64,000 nucleotides of DNA from Pseudomonas entomophila L48 (GCF_000026105.1 NC_008027.1:1876001-1940000); one strand, 5' to 3'. Shown: positions 11,993-33,141, numbered from the stretch's first letter. Notes: generated by a model not told the origin, from the sequence alone. Made by a program: numbers and translations.

Positions 11993-12076
11993 TGTAGGAG
12001 CGGCTTTAGCCGCGATCACCCGCGCAGCGGGTGCCAGGCATCGTTTCGCCTGCATCGCGGCTAAAGCCGCTCCTAC
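11993..12076. repeat. REP pair, GCGGCTTTAGCCGC class
   Basis: Two inverted copies of GTAGGAGCGGCTTTAGCCGC flank a centre containing CACCCGCGCAGCGGGTG, itself a hairpin. It lies between the hydrolase stop and the end of the convergent ppnP, where it could act as a bidirectional 3'-end structure. Confidence 0.85.
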
Positions 12077-12103
12077 CCGGAAATGGCGTAGGGGCCGGCG
12101 TGC

Positions 12104-12388
12104 TTAGTCGCGGTACTCGCACAGGTAGGCGGTGTCTACAGCCACCTTCAGCTGGAACTTGCTGTCGGCCGGCACGTTGAACTGGCTGCCTGCCGCGAAC
12201 TTCTCCCAGTTGTCGCTGCCCGGTAGCTTGACGGTCAGGGCGCCGGAAACCACGTGCATGATCTCGCGCTTGGCGGTGCCGAACTCGTATTCGCCCGGGG
12301 CCATCACGCCCACGGTGGCCGGACCTTCCTGGCCTTCGAAGGCGATCGACTTGACGGTGCCATCGAAGTATTCATTGACCTTGAACAT
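12104..12388 (-). CDS. ppnP: Pyrimidine/purine nucleoside phosphorylase PpnP
   Basis: A 94-residue cupin-like protein of the PpnP (YaiE, formerly DUF1255) family. The start [17 protein letters not shown] and the central [22 protein letters not shown] are typical of the family, and the length is standard. PpnP cleaves various ribonucleosides with phosphate to base and ribose 1-phosphate. It is monocistronic, 72 bp downstream of the exonuclease gene on the same strand. The ATG is preceded by an AGGAGTCGCCC ribosome site. Confidence 0.92.
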   Translation of the reverse strand: MFKVNEYFDGTVKSIAFEGQEGPATVGVMAPGEYEFGTAKREIMHVVSGALTVKLPGSDNWEKFAAGSQFNVPADSKFQLKVAVDTAYLCEYRD

Positions 12389-12460
12389 GGGCGACTCCTG
12401 GAAAAGGGATGAAAAAAGGGCTGGCCAGTATGCCCAAGGCCTGCCCTTGCGTCATCTGTT

Positions 12461-13012
12461 TCAGGCGCCGCCAACCGGCAGGCTCAACGGTAGCAGGCGC
12501 GCCGTGTTGCGGGCATCCTCCAGGGCCCGATGCTGCTGCCCGGAGAACTGCAGCCCGGCCAGTTGCAGGGCGCTGTTCAGCCCCGCCGGGCGTTGCAGGT
12601 GACGGGCCTTGGCGAAACGCTGCTTGAGGTTGATGTGCGGCAGCTTCAGCAACAGGCTGTCGACATGATGCACCTGCCACTCCTGCAGCAGCTGCTTGCG
12701 GTCGTAGTCGCCCCAGCTCACCCAGGCCTGCAGTTGCGCCTGGTGGTTCACCAGCCAGCGCTCGAACTGCCCCCAGACCTCGCTGAACGGCGTGGCGTTG
12801 TCGACGTCGGCCTGGCTGATATGGGTCAGTTCGCGGCAGAACGGCGTCAGTTGCGGCCGCCGCCGGGGCCGCACGAAGCGCTGGAAATGGTCGACCTCGC
12901 GGCCTTCGCGGGTGACCAGGCTTGCGCCGATTTCTATGATTTCCATCTCCGTGACCGGCCAGCCGCCGTCATCGGTGGTAGCTTCCAGGTCGATCACCAA
13001 CCAGTGGCCCAT
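12461..13012 (-). CDS. 3'-5' exonuclease, DEDDh family (KapD/ERI1-like)
   Basis: A 183-residue protein with a complete DEDDh exonuclease active site: Asp8 and Glu10 in VIDLEAT, Asp102 in SWGDYD, then His161 and Asp166 in HRALEDARN. It consists of the nuclease domain alone, like bacterial homologues of the ERI1/KapD group, which act on the 3' ends of RNA or single-stranded DNA. The true substrate cannot be read from the sequence. It is divergent from the solute-binding protein gene at 13204 and followed by ppnP. Confidence 0.85.
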   Translation of the reverse strand: MGHWLVIDLEATTDDGGWPVTEMEIIEIGASLVTREGREVDHFQRFVRPRRRPQLTPFCRELTHISQADVDNATPFSEVWGQFERWLVNHQAQLQAWVSWGDYDRKQLLQEWQVHHVDSLLLKLPHINLKQRFAKARHLQRPAGLNSALQLAGLQFSGQQHRALEDARNTARLLPLSLPVGGA

Positions 13013-13203
13013 GCCAGGCTCCCTATCAATGCACAGTGGCCTGCGGCGTCTCGCAACGACCCTTCACGCAGGCCCGTAGAGCGTAGCCAAAGTCGCGGCG
13101 AACGGCATCCCCTGGCACTTTGGCATATCCGGCGGTTGTGCCCGTACGGGAAAACGCCTAGCTTAGGTGAATTAAGGCCACAACCCGTGATGAGTGTCTC
13201 GAC

Positions 13204-14004
13204 TTGATCCCACTGCCCCGCCTCAAGGTGTCGTCCTCCCTGCTGCTGTTCGCCGCGTTGTTGCTCAGTGCCGTGGCCCGGGCCGACGAGGCGGTCGAGG
13301 TAAAGATCGGCGCGGCGCATTTCCCGCCCTATACCGTACGCCCGGAGCAGGGCGCCGACACAGGCCTGCTGCCGCAACTGGTCGAGGCACTGAACAACCT
13401 GCAACCGGGGTACCGCTTCGTGCTGGTGCCCACGTCGATTCCGCGGCGTTTCGGTGACTTCCAGCAAGGACGCACCGACATGGCGATCTTCGAGAACCCG
13501 CAATGGGGGTGGCAGGAGATCGCCCACAAGTCGGTGGACATGGGGCTCGAGGATGCCGAGATCTTTGTCGCCCGACCGCAGTCGGGGCGCGATCAGCACT
13601 ATTTTGATGACCTGGAAGGCAAGCGCCTGGCGCTGTTCAATGGCTACCATTATGCCTTCGCCGATTTCAACGCCGACCCCGCGTACCTGAAGGAGCGCTA
13701 CCGGGCGGCACTGACCTATTCCCACGACAGCAACCTGTCCATGGTCGAGCGTGGGCGCGCCGACATCGCCCTGGTCACCCGTTCGTATCTGAGCGATTTC
13801 CTCAAGCGCAACCCGCAGAGCGCCGGCCAGCTCATGGCGTCACAGCGGGTCGACCAGGTCTATCATCACTACGCCTTGCTGCGCCCCGACGCGCCGATCA
13901 GCCCCGAAGCATTTGCCGCGTTGATGCGCCGTCTGCGCGAGAACGGTGAATTGCTGCGCATCTTCCAGCCTTACCAGATCACCGTGGAAAAACCCCACGA
14001 CTAA
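13204..14004 (+). CDS. Periplasmic solute-binding protein, type 3 (amino-acid-like)
   Basis: A 266-residue secreted protein: hydrophobic signal peptide at about residues 8-26 ending near AVARADEA, then a bacterial extracellular solute-binding type 3 domain (AAHFPPYTV at its start, DMAIFENPQWGW and ADIALVTRSYLSDF later). No permease or ATPase gene is adjacent, so it is an orphan binding protein. The start is uncertain: a TTG at 13204 gives the fullest signal peptide, while a GTG at 13228 would give a shorter, still workable one. Its TAA stop overlaps a PvdS-type promoter for the next gene. Ligand unknown. Confidence 0.78.
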   Translation: MIPLPRLKVSSSLLLFAALLLSAVARADEAVEVKIGAAHFPPYTVRPEQGADTGLLPQLVEALNNLQPGYRFVLVPTSIPRRFGDFQQGRTDMAIFENPQWGWQEIAHKSVDMGLEDAEIFVARPQSGRDQHYFDDLEGKRLALFNGYHYAFADFNADPAYLKERYRAALTYSHDSNLSMVERGRADIALVTRSYLSDFLKRNPQSAGQLMASQRVDQVYHHYALLRPDAPISPEAFAALMRRLRENGELLRIFQPYQITVEKPHD

Positions 14005-14025
14005 ATTCCACGGGGGTGGCCACGT
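14002..14025 (+). promoter_or_regulatory. PvdS iron-starvation promoter for the acyltransferase
   Basis: TAAAT at 14002-14006, a 16-nt spacer, and CGT at 14023-14025: an exact match to the PvdS iron-starvation box TAAAT-N16/17-CGT. The start codon of the acyltransferase lies 37 bp beyond the CGT. The box overlaps the stop codon of the preceding gene, so the acyltransferase can be switched on independently by iron limitation. Confidence 0.75.
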
Positions 14026-14061
14026 ATTCAGGAGTGAGCCTTTATTTCATTCCCGTGAGCC

Positions 14062-15081
14062 ATGACCATGCCGTTCGATGCCGCTTCGCAGCCTTCTTGC
14101 GCACCCCGCTGGCACAGCCTGCAGGCTGACGAGGGCGATTGCCGCCTGAGCCTGACCCTTGAAGGTCGCCCGTTGATCCAGGTGCGTCTGGAGGCGGCAG
14201 CCCGACTTGAAGTCCACCTCGAGCAGCTCTGCCCACAACGCCCGGAGCAGGCATTGTGGGCAGCCTGCTACTGGTTGCTGTCCCGTGACCCGGCCTGCCA
14301 GCGACTGGCTTGGCAACTGCCGCAGCCGATACCGCAGGCGCTGGCCAGCGGCCTGTTGGTGGTCGGTGAGCGGCCGGGCGAGTATTTCTGTGAGCGCACG
14401 CTGTTCTGGCAATTGCCGCAGCCCTGGCTGGGAGCGTCCGTTGCCGGGGCTTACCCCCAGCAGATGCAGATCAGCAACGGCAAGCGCCACCCTCGGCGCG
14501 GGCCCAAGCCGCGGGGTGAGGTGTACCGGCGCTTTGATGCGCGCCTTGGGGCCTGGGTGTCACTGCGCACCCTGGAAATCGACCAGGACCTTGAGCGCTT
14601 CAACCGCTGGCAGAACAACCCACGGGTCGTGCACTTCTGGCAGGAAGGCGGCTCGCTCGCCCAGCACCGCGAGTACCTGGCCAAGCTGGAAACCGATCCG
14701 CATACCCTGACCCTGATCGGCTGCTTCGATGACGAGCCCTTTGCCTACTTCGAGGCCTACTGGGCCAAGGAGGACCGCATCGCGCCGTTCTATCCGGCCG
14801 ACGACTACGATCGTGGCATCCACATGCTGGTGGGGGAGGAGGCGCACCGTGGCCCGCACAAGGTGGCAAGCTGGTTGTCGGCGCTGGTGCACTACCTGTT
14901 CCTCGACGACCCGCGTACCCAGCGCGTGGTGGCCGAGCCGCGGGCCGACAACGGCAAGATGATCGGCTACATGCACGACCAGTGCTTCCACTGCGAGAAG
15001 GAGTTCGATTTCCCGCACAAGCGGGCGGCGCTGATGATCCTGGGGCGGGAGCGGTTCTTCGAACGCTGCAAATTGGTGTAA
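14062..15081 (+). CDS. GNAT acyltransferase of siderophore biosynthesis (IucB/hydroxyornithine acylase-like)
   Basis: A 339-residue protein. The N-terminal half is family-specific; the C-terminal half (about 170-330) is the GNAT fold of siderophore N-acyltransferases, with RFNRWQNNPRVVHFWQE, EPFAYFEAYWAKEDRI, a Y-DRGIHMLVGE segment and GPHKVASW in the acyl-CoA binding region, ending MILGRERFFERCKL. Relatives acetylate N-hydroxylated lysine or ornithine in hydroxamate siderophores. The perfect PvdS promoter just upstream and pvdS/pvdL next door place it in the pyoverdine pathway, probably acetylating N5-hydroxyornithine; the substrate is inferred. It converges with pvdS. A second in-frame ATG lies at 14068. 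Confidence 0.85.
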   Translation: MTMPFDAASQPSCAPRWHSLQADEGDCRLSLTLEGRPLIQVRLEAAARLEVHLEQLCPQRPEQALWAACYWLLSRDPACQRLAWQLPQPIPQALASGLLVVGERPGEYFCERTLFWQLPQPWLGASVAGAYPQQMQISNGKRHPRRGPKPRGEVYRRFDARLGAWVSLRTLEIDQDLERFNRWQNNPRVVHFWQEGGSLAQHREYLAKLETDPHTLTLIGCFDDEPFAYFEAYWAKEDRIAPFYPADDYDRGIHMLVGEEAHRGPHKVASWLSALVHYLFLDDPRTQRVVAEPRADNGKMIGYMHDQCFHCEKEFDFPHKRAALMILGRERFFERCKLV

Positions 15082-15087
15082 GGCTGG

Positions 15088-15143
15088 TTCGCCGGCAAGC
15101 CGGCTCCTACAGAGATTCCCGTAGGAGCCGGCTTGCCGGCGAA
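15088..15143. repeat. Perfect inverted repeat, GCCGGCTTGCCGGC class
   Basis: 23-bp perfect arms (15088-15110, 15121-15143) with a 10-nt loop between the convergent acyltransferase and pvdS genes. It is placed where a bidirectional 3'-end hairpin would separate the two transcripts. Confidence 0.88.
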
Positions 15144-15162
15144 ACGATCGTGACGCTGGCTA

Positions 15163-15690
15163 TCAGCCCAGGCGGCTGCTCTTGCGGCAATGGATCAGCG
15201 CATCACGGATCATGAAGTTGACCAGCGTCGGCGACACCCCAAGCTCCTTGGCGATGTCCTTCTGCGGCACCCCGTGCAGGCGATACATCTCGAAGGCGTA
15301 GCGTGTGCGCTGGGGCAGTTCGTTGAGGGCGTCGGCGATGTGTTCGAGGGTGGCGAGGTTGATGTGGGTGGCTTCGGGCGAGGCATTCTGGATGACCACG
15401 TTGAGCCCTTCCTCTTCGCTGCCCGAGTATTTCAGCTCCATGGCCTGCTTGCGGTAGTGATCGATGGCCAGGTTGCGCACGATCTGGAACAGGTAGCTGA
15501 GCTGGGCCTTGAACGACGAGGTGATCTGCGGGGCGGCGCTGAGCCGGAAGAAGGCATCCTGCACCACATCTTCGGCGCGGGACCGGCACCCGGTGATGCG
15601 CGCGGCGATCTTGACCAGGATGCTGCGGTTGTCGACGAACGCCTGGAGCAGTGGTGAATCGCACTTACTTGTGGATAGTTGTTCCGCCAT
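15163..15690 (-). CDS. pvdS: Iron-starvation extracytoplasmic sigma factor PvdS
   Basis: A 175-residue ECF sigma factor that directs transcription of pyoverdine genes. Region 2 is seen in SYLFQIVRNLAIDHYRKQAM and region 4 in PQRTRYAFEMYRLHGVPQKDIAKELGVSP. The sequence agrees along its whole length with what I know of P. aeruginosa PvdS (start EQLST, RITGCRSRAEDVVQDAFFRL). The ATG at 15690 follows an AAGGTGA ribosome site; the longer open frame to 15786 runs through the Fur box. A Fur site lies about 85 bp upstream, so transcription should be repressed by iron. It is divergent from pvdL, its expected target. Confidence 0.97.
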   Translation of the reverse strand: MAEQLSTSKCDSPLLQAFVDNRSILVKIAARITGCRSRAEDVVQDAFFRLSAAPQITSSFKAQLSYLFQIVRNLAIDHYRKQAMELKYSGSEEEGLNVVIQNASPEATHINLATLEHIADALNELPQRTRYAFEMYRLHGVPQKDIAKELGVSPTLVNFMIRDALIHCRKSSRLG

Positions 15691-15765
15691 GGAAATCACC
15701 TTGTCTCTGTGGGAAAAGGGAGCACACCAAGCTAGGAGGCTTCCTACGACGTGCGACAAACTATT

Positions 15766-15784
15766 CAGAATGATAATGATTGTC
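15766..15784. promoter_or_regulatory. Fur box upstream of pvdS
   Basis: 15 of 19 positions match the Fur consensus GATAATGATAATCATTATC, with the central AATGATAAT intact. It lies 76-94 bp upstream of the pvdS start, the expected place for iron-dependent repression. Confidence 0.8.
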
Positions 15785-15891
15785 AAATACGAAAGTTAAT
15801 GATTTTACGTTGCGTTTGGTTCTAAGCCACGGCCTGTGACGGCCTTCAACTTTTCCCGCCGGTCGCGTCCTGCCCTTCGGGCTGGCCAAGC

Positions 15892-15915
15892 TAATTTCTT
15901 CCCCTGTCCATCCGT
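15892..15915 (+). promoter_or_regulatory. Candidate PvdS promoter for pvdL
   Basis: TAATT at 15892-15896, a 16-nt spacer and CGT at 15913-15915 fit the PvdS box TAAAT-N16-CGT with one mismatch. It is 95 bp upstream of the pvdL ATG. No better match lies in the pvdS-pvdL intergenic region. Confidence 0.55.
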
Positions 15916-16009
15916 TCCCCTGTGTACATCCGGTTGCCGAGCGCCGCCTGCCCTGATGGGCGGGGCAGCGCTTTGGCACGACTTACCCAGACACTGGCAG
16001 GAACATTCC

Positions 16010-28957
<12,948 letters not shown>

Positions 28958-28961
28958 CGGG

Positions 28962-29024
28962 TTCGCCGGCAAGCCGGCTCCTACAGGGGATGCGATTCCT
29001 GTAGGAGCCGGCTTTGCCGGCGAA
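28962..29024. repeat. Inverted repeat, GCCGGCTTGCCGGC class
   Basis: Near-perfect arms (28962-28987 and 28998-29024; the right arm has one extra T) start 5 bp after the pvdL stop, between pvdL and the convergent dsbG. It probably acts as a 3'-end hairpin for both. Confidence 0.88.
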
Positions 29025-29039
29025 AGGGCCGGAACAGGC

Positions 29040-29798
29040 TCAGCGCTTGCCGAGAATCTTGCCCAGCATCTCCGGTCGCGGCGCCCCTTGCTGGCTCTGC
29101 AACTGGCCTTTCTCATCCTGATAGAAGATCGCCGGCGTCGCCGCCAACCCCAACTCTTCCATCAGTGCCTGGTTGCCTTCGAGCTTCTTCTGCACGGTCT
29201 CAGGCACGCTCTCCAACGCCTTGAGCGTACTGGCCTTGCCAGCCTTCTCGTGGGTTTGCAACGCCTTGGCCGGGTCCTTGGCGGCCAGCAGGGCGGCGGA
29301 CTTGCCCGGGCTGTCCTCGCGGATGATGCCGACCATGATGTGGCGCAATTGCACCTTGCCCGACTCCACCCACGGCCGCGCCTGCTCCCAGAACATGTTG
29401 CAGTACGGGCAGTTGGGGTCGCTGAACAGGTAGACGATACGCGGCGCATCGACCTTGCCGTCCTGGATCCAGGCGGCCTTTTCCATCTTCGCCCAGACCG
29501 CCTTGCTCATGGGCGCGTACACCAGCTTCTCCAGTGGCTCGGCGCTGAGGTCCTTGCCCTGCTCGTCGAACAGGCTGCCCACCAGCACATGCTTGCCGTC
29601 GGACGTCAGGTACAAGGCAATACCGTTGTTGTGGTACTCGGCGGCATAGCCGCGCAGGCCATTGGGGGCGTCGAAGCTGCCCTTGATCACGGCGCCCTTG
29701 GCCTGCAGTTGCTGGATCGGCTTGGGCAGCTCTTCTGCTTGCAGCACGGGGGCGGCGAGCAGGGCGAGGGTCAGGGGCAGCAGCGCATTCAATCGCAT
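29040..29798 (-). CDS. dsbG: Periplasmic disulfide isomerase DsbG
   Basis: A 252-residue secreted thiol-disulfide isomerase/chaperone. It has a signal peptide (residues 1-21, cut near LQAEE), an N-terminal dimerisation region, and a thioredoxin fold with SDPNCPYC (Cys130, Cys133) and the cis-proline loop AATPAIF. CPYC is shared by DsbC and DsbG; the length, and dsbD plus a TlpA-like gene alongside, fit DsbG, which protects single cysteines from oxidation. The start with AAGGA upstream begins 1 bp after the TlpA-like gene, so the two are coupled. The frame running up to 29987 is a shadow of that gene. Confidence 0.9.
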   Translation of the reverse strand: MRLNALLPLTLALLAAPVLQAEELPKPIQQLQAKGAVIKGSFDAPNGLRGYAAEYHNNGIALYLTSDGKHVLVGSLFDEQGKDLSAEPLEKLVYAPMSKAVWAKMEKAAWIQDGKVDAPRIVYLFSDPNCPYCNMFWEQARPWVESGKVQLRHIMVGIIREDSPGKSAALLAAKDPAKALQTHEKAGKASTLKALESVPETVQKKLEGNQALMEELGLAATPAIFYQDEKGQLQSQQGAPRPEMLGKILGKR

Positions 29799-29799
29799 G

Positions 29800-30630
29800 T
29801 CAGTTTCCTTGTGGGGCGGGCGCGTCGGCGCGTTCGAAGGGTTCCAGGGCGTGGCGCAGGCTGGCGCGCGACAGTTCGCCCAGGTGGCTGCCGACCAGCC
29901 GGCCATCGGCGTTGTAGAACAGGGTGGTGGGCAGGGCCATGGAGCCGACCCGCCGGGCCAGCTCGCCGGTGCCGTCGAACAGCACATGGGACAGCATCAG
30001 GCCGGTGGTGGCCATGAAGGTGCTGACGTTTTCCGGGGTCTCGCCCTGGTTGACGAACAGGAAGGTCACGTGGGGGTAGTCGTCCTCGGCCTGTTGCAGC
30101 ACCGGCATCTCACGGCGGCAGGGTGGGCACCAGGTGGCCCAGATGTTGATCACCAGTGGCTTGCCACGGTAGTCGTGCAGGGCCACGGCCTGGCCGCGGC
30201 TGTCGTGCAGGGTCATCTGCGGCAGCTCGGTGCCCTTGCTGTAGAGGTGGCTGGCCAGGCTGCCGAGCCCCCAGAACAGCGCGCCGCTGAACAACGCCCA
30301 GCCCAGTGGCCGGCGCAGGCCCGGGCGGCGCCAGCCTTGCCAGACTGTGCCCAGCACCACGCCCAGCAGGCCGCCCCAGAGCAGGAAGCCGCCGTCGCGG
30401 ATATCGATGATCTGCAGCGGGTCGTCGCGGTACATCGGCCAGTAGGCCAGCACGAAGCCCAGGCGGGCGAACAGCAGGCCCAGCAGGAACAAGTTGAACA
30501 GCGCCGACTCAGGGTTCTCGCCGCCGCGTTTGGCCACGCGCCAGCCCACCAGGCTGGCGATGCCCAGGGCTGCGAGCAGCAGCAGGTGGTTCAGGGCCAT
30601 GGTCAATGGCCCGAGGGTGACGGTCAGCAT
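29800..30630 (-). CDS. TlpA/DsbE-like thioredoxin with N-terminal membrane domain
   Basis: A 276-residue protein in two parts. Residues 1-125 hold about four hydrophobic helices (around 12-30, 45-63, 82-99, 108-126), reminiscent of a shortened prolipoprotein diacylglyceryl transferase. Residues 130-276 are a thioredoxin domain with WATWCPPCRREMP (Cys168, Cys171), VNQGE and a LPTTLF cis-proline loop. Such proteins are membrane-bound periplasmic disulfide reductases that draw electrons from DsbD. Its start overlaps the dsbD stop by one base and dsbG follows after one base, giving a tightly coupled three-gene operon. Confidence 0.85.
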   Translation of the reverse strand: MLTVTLGPLTMALNHLLLLAALGIASLVGWRVAKRGGENPESALFNLFLLGLLFARLGFVLAYWPMYRDDPLQIIDIRDGGFLLWGGLLGVVLGTVWQGWRRPGLRRPLGWALFSGALFWGLGSLASHLYSKGTELPQMTLHDSRGQAVALHDYRGKPLVINIWATWCPPCRREMPVLQQAEDDYPHVTFLFVNQGETPENVSTFMATTGLMLSHVLFDGTGELARRVGSMALPTTLFYNADGRLVGSHLGELSRASLRHALEPFERADAPAPQGN

Positions 30631-32345
30631 CAGCCTTGGCTCCTGGTCTGGGCCCAGTGCTTCAGGAAACCGGCGGCGTCGACCTCGCCGGTAATGCGCT
30701 GGGCGCGGCGTTCATTGCCCTCGGGGCCGATCCAGATCAGGCTGGGTGGGCCGGGGACCTGGTAGCGTTGCAGCAGCTCGCGGCTGGCCGGCGTGTCGGC
30801 GGTCACGTCCAGGCGCACCAAGTGAACGCCGGCCAGGCTGGCGAGTACGTCAGGGCGGGCGAACACTTGCTTCTCCATCACCTTGCACGACACGCACCAG
30901 TCGGCATAGTAGTCCAGCATCACCCATTGACCACGGCCCTTGGCGGCGTCGAGCTCGCGTTGCAGGTCGGCAGGCGCGCTGACGGTGACGAAGGCATCGT
31001 GGGCATCGGCTTGCGCTACGCCACCCGCTTGGCCGGTGAATGGCTGCAGTGGCTGCCACAGGTCATTGCCACCGGCGGCGGCGCCGACCAGCAGCAGGCC
31101 CCCCCACAATGCACCCAGCAGCGGCACCGCGCGCAGCGCCGGTAATGCGTGCAGGGCCGGCCAGGTCGCCCAGCCCAGGGCGATCAGCCAGCCCCCGGCC
31201 AGAGCCAGCAGCAGCGGTTCGGGCAGCAGGGTGCGCACGGTGTACAGGGCCATGGCCAGGAACACGAAGCCGAACACCCCTTTGACCCGGTTCATCCAGG
31301 CGCCCGGGCGCGGCAGGTAGCGGTTGCCCAAGGTGACCAGCAACAGCAGCGGCACGCCCATGCCCAGCCCCAGGCTGAACAGCACCAGTGCGCCTTGCAG
31401 CATGTCGCCGCTCTGGGCGATGTAGAGCAGGGCGCCGGCCAGCGGGGCAGTCATGCACGGGCCGAGCAGCAGGCCAGACAGCGCGCCGAGCAGCGCCGCG
31501 CCATACAGGTTGCCGCCGCGGGTGCCTTGCCCGGCGCGGTCCAGGCGGTCGCGCAGGGCGGCGGGCAGTTGCAGTTCGAAGGCACCGAACATCGGCAGGG
31601 CGAGCAGCACGAACAGTGCCGCCAGGCTGCCCAGCAGCCAGGGTTGCTGCAACCAGGCCTGCAGGCTGGCGCCCAGCAGTGCGGCGACCACTCCGAGGGC
31701 TGCATACACCAGCGCCATGCTCAGGACGTAGACCCCGGCCAGCAGCCAGCCGCGCCGAGCGCTGGCGCCGTTGCCCAGGACCAGCCCGGCGAGGATCGGC
31801 AGCATGGGCAGCGAGCAGGGGGTGAAGGCCAGCAGCAGGCCCAGGCCAAAGAACGCCAGCAGGCTCCAGGCCAGGGTGGACTGTTGCAGGCCGCTGGCCA
31901 GGGCCTGGTCGCTGGCTTGTGCCGTGTCTGGTGCCGGTGTTGCGCCGCCTAGCGCGATGGGCGTGGTCTGTGGTGGGTAGCACAGGCCGGCATCGGCGCA
32001 GCCCTGCCAGCCCAGGCGCAACTCGCCGCTGGCGCTGGCCGGCAGCAGCAGTTCGAGCTGCTCGCGGTAGACCGCGCTGTCGCCGAAGAACTCGTCGTGG
32101 TGGTTGAGGGCCGGGGGCAGCGCTGGGTGCTGGTCGGTAGGCAGGCCATCGAACTTCAGGCGCTTTTGATAGAGGTAGTAGCCGTCCTTGATCTGGAAGT
32201 GCAGGCGCATCTGGCCGTCAGGCAGGCGGTCGTGGGTGAGCACGAAGGCCTGGTTGACCGGCAGGAAGTCCGGCTTGACGGCGAAGGGGTTGGCCTGGAG
32301 CGGGCCGGCGAGCAGGAACATCAGGAACAGCAGGAGCACACGCAT
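30630..32345 (-). CDS. dsbD: Thiol:disulfide interchange protein DsbD
   Basis: A 571-residue inner-membrane reductase carrying electrons from cytoplasmic thioredoxin to periplasmic partners. Signal peptide (1-18); N-terminal alpha domain with Cys116 and Cys122 (GCADAGLCYPP); a central domain of about eight helices with the two redox cysteines in FTPCSLPML and GPCMTAP; and a C-terminal thioredoxin domain with WCVSC (Cys484, Cys487). The second domain motif is CVSC, where E. coli has CVAC. First gene of the operon dsbD-tlpA-like-dsbG, its likely electron recipients. Confidence 0.94.
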   Translation of the reverse strand: MRVLLLFLMFLLAGPLQANPFAVKPDFLPVNQAFVLTHDRLPDGQMRLHFQIKDGYYLYQKRLKFDGLPTDQHPALPPALNHHDEFFGDSAVYREQLELLLPASASGELRLGWQGCADAGLCYPPQTTPIALGGATPAPDTAQASDQALASGLQQSTLAWSLLAFFGLGLLLAFTPCSLPMLPILAGLVLGNGASARRGWLLAGVYVLSMALVYAALGVVAALLGASLQAWLQQPWLLGSLAALFVLLALPMFGAFELQLPAALRDRLDRAGQGTRGGNLYGAALLGALSGLLLGPCMTAPLAGALLYIAQSGDMLQGALVLFSLGLGMGVPLLLLVTLGNRYLPRPGAWMNRVKGVFGFVFLAMALYTVRTLLPEPLLLALAGGWLIALGWATWPALHALPALRAVPLLGALWGGLLLVGAAAGGNDLWQPLQPFTGQAGGVAQADAHDAFVTVSAPADLQRELDAAKGRGQWVMLDYYADWCVSCKVMEKQVFARPDVLASLAGVHLVRLDVTADTPASRELLQRYQVPGPPSLIWIGPEGNERRAQRITGEVDAAGFLKHWAQTRSQG

Positions 32346-32482
32346 GTCGAGGCCTTGGCAGCGCTTTGAAGGGGACCATGCTGGAGGTGGTTCATTAACC
32401 CAAGGTTAACCCGGTCCTACGAAGGGAATTACAACGCAGAAAAAGTCGCACTTGATCCTGTCACGAAGCAGGCGTACCGTTC

Positions 32483-32494
32483 CTCACATGTGAG
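32483..32494. promoter_or_regulatory. Perfect 12-bp palindrome in the yjfI leader
   Basis: CTCACATGTGAG is a perfect palindrome ending 15 bp before the ATG of yjfI, next to its AAAAGGA ribosome site. In a 164-bp gap that must hold the operon promoter, it is a candidate operator or a leader hairpin over the ribosome site. No regulator is known. Confidence 0.35.
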
Positions 32495-32509
32495 AAAAGG
32501 ATACCCTCG

Positions 32510-33124
32510 ATGGCAGGCAAGAAAAGCTCCACCGACTATATGCGCGACATGCGCGCCCGGCTCAAGGCCGCTGGCTACGTCAAGCGCGAGTTGTGGATCC
32601 TGCCCGAGCACGCCGCCGCCCTGCGCGGCATCGAGAAGGCATTACGCCAGCCCCACGGGGGCAAACAGGTCAGAACGGAGGATTTCATGACCGAGCACAG
32701 CAACTGGACGATCGATACGCTGCACAGCGCCCTGCGCGAGTTGGACGACGTGCGTACCGGCGCGATCGGCCTGTCCCTGCAGCAGGGTGCCGAGCCCAGC
32801 CTGAAACTGGAGATTCACGAGCTGGACGGCCTGCCGCTCTACATCGCCGTGGCCGGTGAGCAGATCCTGGTCGACACGCTGCTGGTGGCGGCGAGCCAGG
32901 TCAAGGACCGTGCCGCGTTCAACGACGCCGTGCTACGTACCCGCGACGTGTTCCCGCTGTCGTCGATCGGCCTGCACACGCTGCCTTCGGGCGAGTCGGT
33001 GTACACCATGTTCGGCGCCCTGAGCGCCGCCTCGTCGCTGGACAACATCGTCCAGGAAATCCAGACCCTGGCGGAAAACGTCATCACCGCCGCCGACGAT
33101 TTCGACGTCTACTTCACCCACTGA
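32510..33124 (+). CDS. yjfI: YjfI family protein (DUF2170)
   Basis: A 204-residue cytosolic protein. The N-terminus (MAGKKSSTDYMRDMRARLKA) looks like a small helical module; the main part from about residue 65 is the DUF2170 domain of E. coli YjfI, with WTIDTLHSALRELDDV and DVFPLSSIGL. No catalytic motif is evident. It heads a plus-strand operon in the same gene order as E. coli yjfIJKLMC, 17 bp before a PspA-like gene. Function unknown; the linkage suggests a role in an envelope-associated PspA-like system. Confidence 0.85.
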   Translation: MAGKKSSTDYMRDMRARLKAAGYVKRELWILPEHAAALRGIEKALRQPHGGKQVRTEDFMTEHSNWTIDTLHSALRELDDVRTGAIGLSLQQGAEPSLKLEIHELDGLPLYIAVAGEQILVDTLLVAASQVKDRAAFNDAVLRTRDVFPLSSIGLHTLPSGESVYTMFGALSAASSLDNIVQEIQTLAENVITAADDFDVYFTH

Positions 33125-33141
33125 TTTTCCGGAGATTCCCC

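Noticed and set aside
15836..16009. Longer pvdL start with 58 extra codons
   Set aside because: The extension has no similarity to acyl ligase N-termini and overlaps the PvdS promoter; ATG 16010 has an AGGAA site.
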